Made by a program: the position numbers and the translations under genes. DNA of 64,000 nt, from positions 1-64,000 of the forward strand of contig QNQO01006246.1 in assembly GCA_003290165.1 (NCBI GenBank). Direction: 5' to 3'. Shown in pieces: positions 1 to 10,040 of this stretch. The notes beneath the pieces were generated by a model. The model searched no databases. It was not told the DNA's origin and worked only from the letters and a program-made list of their open reading frames with translations. Source of the DNA: Berberis thunbergii. Its lineage: Eukaryota > Streptophyta > Magnoliopsida > Ranunculales > Berberidaceae. Every line of letters starts with the position of its first letter. Within the stretch, counting starts at the first letter, position 1.

Positions 1-1486
1 ACTATTGCACAATATATAAATATATATAGTAATTATTATACCTAAATACCGTACGAAAGTAAAAAAAAAAATACAAAAATTACAACCTTAAATAGCGTAC
101 CAACTCTACTTACCCCTTCGAATTTCATACCACAAAAACCACCCCGAATTCGTTCCTGTTCTGCATACCCTCTTGCTCCTCGTACCAAGCAACTATATTT
201 GTGATCGAGATACATAATTCTTGAAGTAAACTTGAACACCTCATTACAAGTTGACTTGTAAATAGACCTATTAGCTTGAATGCCTCCAAGCATGTTCTCA
301 CCCTTCGCATCGAGGCGCGCATTGATTCTTACACCTGGGCCGCTTTTTAAAACATATTGGATAGGCATTTAATAAAAATTATCTCAGTTATGATATTCAA
401 CATTTTCATCTAAATGCCAAAAATTACAATTAATTGAATAAAAATAAGCCATTGATGATATATAAAAACGGTCACACCTCTGAGCCATACACGTGTCATG
501 ATGACCTCAAGGAACTACAGGCCCTAGCATCAGCCGAATGTTGATCCAGCCCAAGCGATTCTAAGCCCGCACTCTCACAACACGCTAGGCCCACACGTCT
601 CACAACTATCTTCAATACGTGTAAGCCCTCCTTAGGCAAGTATCTTGAGGATCGGCTTCGAACAGGCAACTACAGTTGCTCTCCACTTCCAACTAGGAAG
701 CAAACACCAGAGTATCTTCCACACAAGAAAATTTCATTCTACGGATTGCTCTTGGATTGGGAACTATCTCCTGCGTGTCTATGAGCATCAGAGCTACCAA
801 AACTTTCCTCCTCAGCACGACTCCTTAATTAGATAGCGATCTCCACCGAAGATCTCCCAAATCTACGCCTACGATGGCATTATTGAACCAAGACTCTATT
901 GTAACAAAAGATTCCCTTTTTATGTAGAAAGGCCCGTATAATAATTATGATCTTACGTATGGACAATTCTTTAATATCTTGTTCACTGGCAACAAAAAAT
1001 TTTGTTACAAATTCCCTACTACAGCATTACAAATTCCCTATAAATAAGACATGATGTTGGTAAGCTAATGTACGCTACAAATTCCCTACTACAGCATTAC
1101 ACTTTCCTCAAAACTCTGTCTGACTTTAGCATCGGAGTGTCATCAGCCACCACAATGGTAGACCATGGTCACGTGTGCTACTTGTGCAAGTCAAAATGTC
1201 GGCAAGAATCATGTCAAAGCAATGAGCGAAAATCGACTGCATCAGCCATAATGCACACAAAACTTCATTGTTGCCTCGTGTTGTTAACTCCTTGGTGTTA
1301 AACTTATTCACAAGAAGCTCTCAAATCACGAGAACATTGTTTCCCCACTCACGAGCACATTACAACAAGAATCTCTTTCAGGTCACAATGACGTCAAAAC
1401 CTTGATTTCCCTCGGAAGTCTTCCACTTACGTTGATGGGTAACATCAGCCCCAATCAACTAAATGTATTGGGATTAAGTGAAAGGG
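1..1486. other. Intergenic, no gene recognised
   Basis: Only short open frames without recognisable domains. A 26-bp direct repeat occurs at 1006-1031 and 1076-1101 (both contain ATTCCCTACTACAGCATTAC), a local 70-bp duplication. Nothing else could be supported. Confidence 0.5.
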
Positions 1487-2111
1487 CAATGTTATTAAAT
1501 CGTCTCGCTATTAGAGCATCACGATTTTTGAATTTAATTATTTCAATCAATCTGTAGCCCGAGTAATGACGATTTCTTGTCGATTTTCGATTAATCTCTT
1601 TCAAAATTCACCATTCAACGAGTCTACGATAAATGTTGTAAATAACAAGAGAAATTAACATTGATTTTTCTAATTTTGCCATAACCTCGTGAATACTCTA
1701 CCCCATATGGCAATAACAAATGTGTGAAAAGTTTTAGATAAAGAAAAAAAATAATTAAAATATAATATATATATATATAATATATATAATATATAATATA
1801 TATATATATATTCTAAGAAGAAATAAAATGACTAACTAAAACAATAAGCTAAGCTAAAGAATATGCAAATGCACCTTATCTAACATTGAATTTTTAATTT
1901 ATTATAATTTGCCTCAAATTGTGGTATGTGATGTATACTACTTCAATATGCATTAAAGTTCATAATATATATATAATATATTAGTAAACATGTTAGAGAA
2001 GAATAGAGAAAATGTGTATAAAAATGTAGCCTAATTAATTCTGACTAATTCCGATAAATCTCGTGTCACTCCTGAACCGATTAGGGTCCGATTAACGATT
2101 TAACTACATAG
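1487..2111. mobile_element. Candidate TIR DNA transposon (non-coding)
   Basis: The left end reads CAATGTTATTAAATCG and the reverse complement of the right end reads CTATGTAGTTAAATCG, 13 of 16 bases shared, followed on both sides by CGATTAA-type motifs. The interior is AT-rich and non-coding. The element inserted in the GH17 fragment at 5776-6609 has similar ends. No convincing target-site duplication was found, so the exact borders are uncertain. Confidence 0.4.
1761..1811. repeat. (AT)n microsatellite
   Basis: Nearly uninterrupted TA/AT dinucleotides inside the candidate transposon at 1487-2111. Confidence 0.8.
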
Positions 2112-3030
2112 ATAATGGGTTAAGGCCCAATATTAGGGAGGATATCCCAACCAATCTTCTAATCCTTCCATGTGGTCTACAATCTCTATCCTCACACCTC
2201 CGTATCCATTTGGCATTTTTTATATGCATTTCTTAGTTTTGGTCCCCAATCAGATTTTCTTCTTGACAAGTTCAAGTAATGCCAAATTTTTCATTGTCTT
2301 GTTCCCTTTTCATTTGTGTTTTTATATATGTTACATTTGTGGATTTCAATTTGAATCGTGAGGAGTTCCATTTCTAAGTCTAGGTAGAAGTTTTCAATTC
2401 TGTTTCACTTTAATTATTTGTAAATTGTATAATAACCTATCTTTAAGATAGATATTGTGATTGGTTTCAACTTGACCAGTTTATGTGATATTGTGATGTA
2501 TTGAGTTTTGGTGTTGGGTGTGAGAAAATTGAAATTTGGACAGGTTTCAATAATCTGAGTTTAGTTTGATTAGAGTTTTGATTGGTGTTAGGAAATCTCC
2601 ACAGATTCTCAAAAAGTTTAGAAATTGAGATTTCCAGTAACATCTAGAATTCATATTAGCTTTTCAAAAATCATTTTTTTAGGATATTCTGAAAAAAAAA
2701 GTTATTTCAGAAGCGAACAATGCTTTCAAGAAGTGAATGATTATAATCAATGCAAAAATAAGGATCGGATTGATGTCCTGACTTGAAATGGATTACAATG
2801 TGCCACTATAAATGGCAAAAGTAATTTGAACTTATAATGGAAAGAGTGTTTCCTATTATAATCACATTAAACACTTCGAAACTTATATGGATACAAATTT
2901 TGGTGATATGGATGGAGTTCGATGTTAATGAGGCTTATGGCAGTATACATGGCAAGGAAGGCTCAGAATATCTTTTGAAGACAAGTACAACAGCCCTGTA
3001 CAAGGTCATATCCGTTGCCAACAAATGTCT
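2112..3030. other. Intergenic, no gene recognised
   Basis: AT-rich DNA with no domain-bearing frame. An open frame at 2837-3064 (75 codons) runs into the duplicated block that follows and matches nothing I recognise. Confidence 0.4.
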
Positions 3031-3292
3031 TTACAAAGGAATATGTGAAGAGCATCCCTCATAGGCATTCTTGCTTATGCATATCTTTGTTTATGCGGCT
3101 CCCCCTCTTTCTTGATCAAAGGTCTTATTTTCTCATAATGCTAAGTGTTTTAAGAATTTGGTGTCTTACAAAGGATATGCGAGAGCATCCCTCATAGGCG
3201 TTCTTGCGAATGCATATGTTTATGTGGGCAATACCCCCCCTCCTCTTGACCAACAGTCTTATTTTCTCATAATGTTGTGTTTTAAGAACTTG
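3031..3292 (+). repeat. Tandem duplication, about 130 bp, two diverged copies
   Basis: Copy 1 is 3031-3160 and copy 2 is 3166-3292. Both begin TTACAAAGGA, contain GAGCATCCCTCATAGGC near the start and TCTTATTTTCTCATAATG near the end, and finish AAGAA(T/C)TTG. They differ by scattered substitutions and small indels, so the duplication is not recent. Three overlapping short open frames cross it; all end at or near the repeated CATCCCTCATAG, so they are unlikely to be coding. Confidence 0.75.
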
Positions 3293-4059
3293 GACTTTCG
3301 TTCAAAATACGGAGAAACTAATTTATCTCCTATAATTAAAGAAACACAATTGAGCAACAGCTCAGAAAAATACGCTTAGCAGGCACCAGATTCCACGAAA
3401 TTGCCTATTGCAGCAACACAATCTTCAATTCTTCATTATGTTCCATAAGGTATTGCAATCGAACATTTTATCTCTGAAGGTTCCACTGTTCTATTCTTTC
3501 TAAATGACCCAAGGAACAGTAACAGTTACTCCCACAGCCACTTGCGATGAGCGGAGAGGAATCTACAAATCCATTGAGCAAACCTTCGCAAGATGTTCCC
3601 GTTTGGAATGAAAAGCCAGATAGTTTTCATTTGCAATATGGGATAGAAAATGAAATGATGGCAGACTAGGAGGATTCACACAGAGGGTCATCTCTATAAG
3701 ATTAACCTTGGTTTGGCAAGCTTAGTTGGATTGTTAAAAAATTAGGCAAAAAGTTTTCTTGAGTTCAAAAATGACGGACAAACTCGAGAACCTAGATGAG
3801 ATCAATCATTTTGAGTACTTCAGAATCCCTTATTCCCCTTTGAAGATCCAAATCCCCGCTAGAAGTGTCACCGTACAATAGGACAATGACAAACCGTCAA
3901 TAGAAGAGACACACATTATCCTCCAAAGTCCCATCTACTTCCCATTTGTGATACGCAATACAATTCAAAGCCAATGCAGAAAACAATTAAAAAAATAAAA
4001 AAAAAAGACATAATCTGAGTTTTTTTTCCATTCTTTCAACTATATTATTAGAACACGAA
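3293..4059. other. Intergenic, nothing recognised
   Basis: No coding potential, TIR pair or RNA gene was seen here. Confidence 0.4.
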
Positions 4060-4480
4060 TTTCAACCTCTAACAAACAAACTCTTGAGGCCATTACAAAG
4101 ATTCCAATAACCCCTCAAGAACAAACTCTTTGAGAGGTTTCTCCCTCAATAAAAAATTTGAGTCTCTCTCAAGCTCTTGATCTACATCACTGACCTTGCT
4201 CCTTGATCCTAGATTCTTCAAGGTTTCCTAGATGTCTTGAACTTCCATATAAAGTCGCTTTATATAGTCCAACCTCTCAAGAACAAGCTTTTGAAACTCC
4301 AACCTTTGCTATCTTATTAATTAACAAGGATTACAATATTCTTGAAGCTCCAACTTCTCAAGAACAAATTCTTTTGAAGCTCCAAATTTTGTTATATCTT
4401 ATTAACTAACAAAAATTCAATGCTTCATCGAGAACAAACTCTTGAAGCTCTCTCTCAAGGACAAACCTATTGAGAGCTCC
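4060..4480. repeat. Degenerate short repeats around CAAGAACAAACTCTTGAAGC
   Basis: Variants of CTCAAGAACAAACTCTTGAAGCTCC recur at least five times at irregular spacing (around 4118, 4277, 4355, 4427 and 4455), some preceded by a TATCTTATTAA(T/C)TAACAA block seen twice (about 4310 and 4391). This looks like an old, eroded tandem array. No function can be assigned. Confidence 0.55.
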
Positions 4481-5775
4481 GCTAAACAAGCTACGGATCT
4501 ACACCTCTCTAGCCTGGATATCCTCGACTTCGTGTATTTTCTAGATGCCTTGAACTTGCATACAAAGTCATTATATATATATGCCGAACAAGTCGAAACC
4601 AAACAAAAAAGCCTACTACTTTCCTTGTCCCACAAGAATTTTCTTGTTTTAAACAAACAAAAGAAGCCTACTCCTGAAAGGAAAGTATTTCCATATTACT
4701 TTCATTGTACTGCAAAAAGAACTTCCTTGCTTCAACCAAATAAGGATAACCTACTCCAAAAGATGCATGAACACGACATGGCAACTCAGCAATTTCCAAA
4801 AAACTAGAACACGACGATGCGTCAAACCTTACTTTTATTTTTTTTATATAGCTCAAATGACAAAAAAAATTATTGCTTCAAACAACAACCTAAAACTTAA
4901 AAAATATTTAATTCATTTGGCCTGTGGTTATCACACGTGACTAACTTAGCATAAAATTGCTTTTTGCATTACAGGAATTGAAGCATGAAGAAGAGGAATT
5001 GAAGCATGCATACAAGTCATCACTCATTTACTCATCAGAGACATTAACAGCCTAAAGCAAAAACATGAAACAATCACTTATTCACATTTCTTATGGGTGA
5101 ACAAAATTCCAATAGCAACAAATGGGTGTTTCTAAAATTCTGTTAGCAATCGATTTCTTCAAACATTAAATTTTATGGGTGTTTCTGAAAATTTGATAGC
5201 AACAAATGATTTCAACAATCTCATCCTAAGGTTAAAACTTCTCATTTTAACCCCAATTATGCAAAAATAAAACACCTGGTCCCACACATTACATCTCTCC
5301 AGCTGATGAACAGTTGCACTCCATGTTCCTCCTCAACATTTCAAATATCACTCTCTTTATTTACTCTTCTTCTACTCTCACTCTCTCCCCCATTTCATTT
5401 CATTCTCCTTTACCATTACAAAAAACCTCTTCCACTATGCACATACCAAACCGGAGAGTTTCTTCCACCATAGCAAACCCTCTCCTCTTCTCCACCCTCT
5501 TCCTTCTCATCTCAACTCTTGCAAGTTGTCCGACTTTCAAAAGTTCCTTTCGCTTCTCTCATGATGATTGACATATTAAAAATTAGCACCTAATTTCACT
5601 CAATTCAAATGTTTCCTGTTGAAATATTTAATGAAACTTGTTTCTCTTTTGCAGTCAATCATTTGTGGGTATCAACTACGACCACGTGGCGGACAACTTG
5701 CCACTACAGTACGCCACTGCAAACCACCTCAAATCAATAACAATCAACAAAGTTCGTATCTATGAAGCGGATCTT

Positions 5776-6609
5776 GAAAGTTAAATCGGTTCGCAGTTGC
5801 TTCGCGGTCCAGAACCGAATTACGATTAATCAGATTTAATCGATATATTTTTTCAAAACATATATTTTTAAAATTTAATCATAGTCATACAAAAATAAAT
5901 AATAATCAAAATACTATAAATTCAGGTCCAAGCAAATTAAAAAATTAATCAAATCCCACACAAGCATTTTGTCAAACACATTGTGGACAAAGATAAAAAA
6001 AACCCCAAACCATCAATCAAGACAACAAAAAAGGCAAAAAAATTCGTCCTGAATTATATTCTAAATGAACCCTTTATTACAAAGTTTTAAATAACAAGCC
6101 TTCTATACAAAAAAAACATTTTTTGTGTTAAAAAACATAGCAAGTGAAGCAAACATGGCAACCTCCATCTTAAATTGGTAAGAATAAGAGATCTGAAACA
6201 AAGAAAAATAAGAGATCTAAACAAAGAAGAAGAGATTTGAAACAAAATAGACGAGATCTGAAACAAAAAAGAAGAGATCGCCGTCCAGATCTGAAACAAA
6301 AAAGAAGAGATCGCCGTCCAGATCTGAAACAAAAAAAGAAGAAGATATCGCCGTCCAGATATGCGGTTCTTTTTCACCTTCTTCAATCTTCAGTTCTTCT
6401 CTGCGGCCTATAAAGGGAGGAAAGAAATCGCAAGTTAGGTTTTTTTCTTTTATACAAACAATAAATCGGCTGTGTCAATTCGGCTAATTATGCGGTGACT
6501 GGCCGATTTATCTAAATCCACGAAAATCCAAACGATTCACTTAGATTGGATCGGTCCAATCCCGTTTTGCGCTTATTCGCTGATTAATCGGTGATTTAAT
6601 AACATAGAT
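5776..6609. mobile_element. Non-coding DNA transposon inserted in the GH17 fragment
   Basis: The GH17 reading is interrupted exactly here, and the codons at the break are duplicated: CGGATCTT at 5768-5775 and CGGATCTA at 6610-6617, 7 of 8 identical, an 8-bp TSD. The ends are imperfect inverted repeats (AGTTAAATCGG on the left; TATTAAATCACCGATTAATC on the reverse complement of the right). The interior has no coding capacity and includes a 33-bp tandem repeat at 6254-6356. The element is therefore younger than the GH17 piece it interrupts. Confidence 0.7.
6254..6356. repeat. 33-bp tandem repeat, three units
   Basis: Three consecutive units start AGATCTGAAACAAAAAA and end GATCGCCGTCC (6254-6286, 6287-6319, and 6320-6355 with a small expansion). 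Partial units (AAACAAAATAGACGAG) precede them. On the - strand this gives an artificial open frame of repeated FLFQIWTAISS, which I do not regard as a gene. Confidence 0.8.
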
Positions 6610-7233
6610 CGGATCTAGCAATCATTAGTGCACTTGCAAACACAAGGCTGGGGCACAATGATCGGTGTGTCAAATTTAGAAAAGTGTACCAAATCAACAA
6701 AGAGATGGAGGGGGAGAAACTTCAAATCTGAAAAAGCAAAAGATAAGAGAGCTTACATGAGGTTGATATTGATGTCAACATAAACAGATCGTCTGACGTC
6801 CAGCAAGCTCTGTCAAAACAGGTTAGTACAGCTCTCGGTCTCCCTCCCTCAATCTCTCTCTGACTCTGCCTTTCTCGATCTCTCCCTTCGGTCTCGAGCT
6901 CGTCTAACTCTCTCTCAATCGATGTGCCTCCTTCCGTCGATCTCTCTCATTGAATGAGAAAAGGACAAGAAAAAACAATAACCCTGCGTAGAAAAGAAGA
7001 GAACCTAATGTGTTATTTGCAACCAATGACCTTCCTATTTGCACCCAAGAAAAAAAGAAAAAAAAAATCTTGACCGCATATGGACCATGTCGAGGGTGTG
7101 TTGGAACCAATTAACGTGTCTAACCAGTTGACTGCGTGTCGAATACGTGTCAGGTACATGTCTATAGGTACATGTCTATATCTGACACATTCAACTCTCG
7201 AAACAGGGCTTTTTCGAAAAGTGGGTATCCTTG

Positions 7234-9214
7234 CCTACTTGTCCCTTAAGGATAAACTTTCCTTATTTTGATTTCCTAATTGATTTAGGAAACTTCCTTG
7301 CCTTAATTGAAGAAAAAAAATACCTAATTCAAATAGGAAACAACCAAATTTTGTCTAGCAAGGAAACTTCTGTTGCCCTAATTAATTAAGGAAACTTCAT
7401 CAAAATAGGAAACTTTTTTTAATTAACCACTAAGCTCTTGAAGGAAGATGATCTTGTATCAATTCCCCAATTGAAAGGAGACGAGAAAAGAGATGAGAAA
7501 ATTTTATTGATGTTCACGACATCTCTCCACAAACAGTTGTCGTAAGAAATCTCAAACGCTTTAGTGAACCACCCCAAACCACTTAGACTCTTTAGCGAAC
7601 CACCCCAAACCTCCAGATCACACTTCTCCTCAATGATGCTTCTCCCAAGAGTGTTTTGTTCCATTCCAAGCTACAATAGCCCTTCACCCAAGAGAATACC
7701 CAAACCACCTAGACCTTTTGGGTGACAAACCATTGCTTTGTGGAGCTAGTTCCCAAAAAAAATCAAGACAACTTTTTTTTATCACCATTGTTACAAACTA
7801 TTCGCCCGAATAAGGATAAGGACAAGAGAGAGTGAATATAGGGGGTGTCGAATGTCGATCATTGCACCCTTGATTATAGTCAACCAACCAACTTTCGAGA
7901 GATATCTCCCATTCCAAAATCCCGAACTGAATTCTTTCCGCAATGGGATCCCCTACTTCCCCGTCTCTTTTTCTTATTTTTAAAACAGAACAAAGTTTTG
8001 TTTTTCACTGAGACACAATAAAGCACCCTCTTCTTCATGTTCTCTTAGCAAAATCAAAGTCATCTTCACCCAAATCAAGTTTATTTGTATAACGAAGCAA
8101 ATGGAAGTAGTTATCCAACAAGAAGAAACCAACCAAAAAATATTAAAGCCAAGGTTTGGTTCATTTTCATGCCCAAGCTTCAGAATACATATATGCACGT
8201 AATGGGAGTTGAGACTCTTTGAATTGGTGGTACAACATTATGAAAATAATGTGCATATAAAAGACCTATGAAAATAATGTACATACCTACTTAGGAATAG
8301 TGAATTTGGCTCATTCATTTTTTTTTTAACAAAAGGGGATTGGTATAATTTGGCTCATTCTATTCAATGAAAGAAAATAATAATTTTCATAGCGGCGACT
8401 AAGAAGCGATGCGATACCACCCACACGTTTTGCTTCACAAATTTAAAGGAGGGTATGAACCATATGTAATTTACTATTGTGATTGGGATAACAATTTTTC
8501 ATATTGTTATTAAACAAATGAAAAGTTGGCTAACAAAATTTGGGTGGCATCCCTCCAACGTACAAGCTTTCAAATTTTGATAAATATGAAACATGGTTAT
8601 CAAAATTTTCAATAGTTATGAACATGAAAATGAAACGTATAATTAGCATCTGGCTGTCACCCAATCAACACTATAAATTGTCGGGTCAACATCCTCTTCG
8701 TTTAGTATGGACTAAAACTATAACTATTATTCCAAACCAATTCAAAGAGACCCAACTACACCAAAATGCTAACTTTGTAGCTTCCCTTCAAACTTCTAAA
8801 AAATGTGAAGACCTTGATGCAATTGGAGAGATGTCAATTTTGCACTTCTTATTACCAATTTTGTTAATAGTATCAACATTGTTCAAAATTACTTGTTGAT
8901 ACTTTGACATTTGGAGCAAAGAGGGTTATCTTGCACAGAAGCCTTGCACACGACAATTAAGTGTATGAAAGGTGTAATCCTCGAGGCCCAAGGCGTAAGC
9001 CTTTGACATATTTAATCATTGATGAAAGCCTTTGATGTGTTGTGACAGAGTCTTGCCTTGAGGCATAACCTCACACGCTTTTAAGAGCATCTTATCACAA
9101 GATCAGATAATTTCCTCTCAACTTTCACTCAATTATTCCAAACAGTAAGAAGTAAAGAAATTCATAAAAATAACATCCATCTGTATATATAGAAATTTGT
9201 TTTGTCGAACAAAC
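7234..9214. other. Downstream flank of the truncated 14-3-3 copy; no gene recognised
   Basis: Contains short diverged repeats of CACCCCAAACCAC (7568-7720), A/T runs and an unrecognised 119-codon open frame on + (8540-8899). At 8950-9085 GCCTTGAGGC and CAAGGCGTAAGCC motifs resemble the subterminal parts of CAGTGT-type hAT elements elsewhere in this window, possibly an eroded copy. I looked here on the - strand for 14-3-3 exons 3 and 4 and found neither. Confidence 0.4.
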
Positions 9215-9909
9215 CTGCTTAGCCAAGGCGCAAGCACGGTCGGGTGAGTTCAATATCTCGTAATAGAAAACAGAGAAGTTTAGCGCAAGTCCCAGCCTTA
9301 TGGGGTGAGTAGGAGCAAGTTCAGTGAAAGCAATGTCCTAGGGAAAAACACGACAACCATTAGCCACTACTGAAAACATATTTGTATGACTGAAAACCAC
9401 AAAATCTGATCAAAATCCCTCACCTGAGCAGACTTGTAAGCCAACAAAGTACTCTCGGCAGCATCCTTCCTATCCGCGCCTGTCTTGAACTCAGCCAAAT
9501 ACCTATGGTAATCACCCTTCATCTTGAGATAAAACACCTTAGATTCAGCTGCAGTTGCTGAAGGAATGAGATGTGAATCAAGAAGCCCTAAGATTCCGTC
9601 ACAGATCTTGCTGAGCTCAGCTTCAATCTTTGCCCTATACTCCTTAATTGCGACGACATGTTGTTCGTTCCCTCGACTCTCTTCCTTCTGCTCTATGGAG
9701 GAGATGATCCTCCATGAAGCCCTTCTAGCTCCAATAACGTTCTTGTAGGCAACAGAAAGGAGGTTCCTTTCCTCTACAGTGAGTTCCTCGACATCGACTG
9801 TCTTCACCACTTTCTCCATGAACTCCACCATCTCTTCGTATCGCTCGGCCTGTTCGGCCAATTTTGCCATGTAAACATTTTCTTCACGGGTTGATTCAGC
9901 AGCAGCCAT
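9215..9909 (-). CDS. 14-3-3 protein (GF14), copy apparently lacking its 3' exons
   Basis: 14-3-3 proteins are dimeric adaptors that bind phosphoserine/threonine motifs on client proteins. Exon 1 is 9424-9909 (162 codons, start [16 protein letters not shown]) and exon 2 is 9215-9337 (41 codons, [20 protein letters not shown]...), joined by an 86-bp intron with GT/AG borders in phase 0. They encode the dimerisation helices and the binding-groove residues Lys (AYKNV), Arg (GARRAS) and Arg-Tyr (YHRYLAEF). Exon 2 ends at a proper donor, but no exon 3 (AFDEAI.ELDTLGE...) or exon 4 was found between 9214 and position 1. The product is close to the + strand gene at 21783-26576. Both exons are intact, so the loss of the 3' end is either recent or exon 3 lies beyond the window. 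I judge it a truncated duplicate, not certainly dead. Confidence 0.8.
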
Positions 9910-9920
9910 ATTTAATTAAC

Positions 9921-10040
9921 CTGAAATCAAATCAAGATCAGAGACGGAAACAAGATTGATCGATCACAAACCCTAGAAACGATAAGAGAGATTGAAACCT
10001 TAGAAAAAGTTGTGAATCAAGTAGAAGAAGTGCGACGTAC
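9921..10040 (-). other. Probable 5'-UTR intron of the - strand 14-3-3 copy
   Basis: On the - strand a donor (TTTAG|GTACGT) at 10040 and an acceptor (TTTGATTTCAG) at 9921 flank 120 bp lying 11 nt upstream of the start codon. The + strand copy has a similar arrangement. Confidence 0.5.

Larger units (their letters stand above)
5437..6676 (+). pseudogene. GH17 glucan endo-1,3-beta-glucosidase fragment, split by a transposon
   Basis: GH17 enzymes hydrolyse 1,3-beta-glucan (callose, fungal walls) and are secreted. Codons from 5437 give a 30-residue N-terminus rich in Leu/Phe/Ser that looks like a signal peptide (LLFSTLFLLISTLAS). After an acceptor TTTTGCAG ending at 5654, translation resumes as QSFVGINYDHVADNLP, the conserved mature start of plant GH17 proteins (family pattern FVGINYG..ADNLP), then KSITINKVRIYEADL. 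The reading breaks at 5775 and resumes at 6610 with DLAIISALANT, where the family has DPAIIKALANT. The 834 bp between are a separate transposon. After about 6676 the frame no longer resembles GH17, and neither catalytic Glu is present, so this is a broken N-terminal piece. The first-intron donor does not give a clean phase. It lies inside the hAT element at 4758-7233. Confidence 0.75.
4758..7233. mobile_element. hAT-type element, CAAGGATGCAC family, carrying a GH17 gene fragment
   Basis: The first 100 bp match, with mismatches, the start of the element at 33768-34970: GATGCAT, then a CACGACATGGCAACTC block, CAATTT, CAAAAAA and an A/T-rich run. The last 150 bp match that element's end, with GTGTCGAATACGTGTC, TTTTTCGAAAAG and a terminal TATCCTTG. 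Flanks are CCTACTCC at 4750-4757 and CCTACTTG at 7234-7241, 6 of 8 identical, which fits an aged 8-bp TSD. The ends also share a CT-rich stretch (6835-6940) and a TTATTTGCAA block with that relative. The interior holds parts of a beta-1,3-glucanase gene, so this resembles a Pack-type element. No transposase is visible. The left end has diverged, so that border may be off by a base. Confidence 0.65.

Noticed and set aside
5314..5436. Upstream in-frame ATG as start of the GH17 fragment
   Set aside because: It would add 41 residues before a good signal peptide; the ATG at 5437 gives a signal of normal length.
9566..9748. Open frame on + inside the 14-3-3 copy
   Set aside because: Complementary to exon 1 of the 14-3-3 copy.
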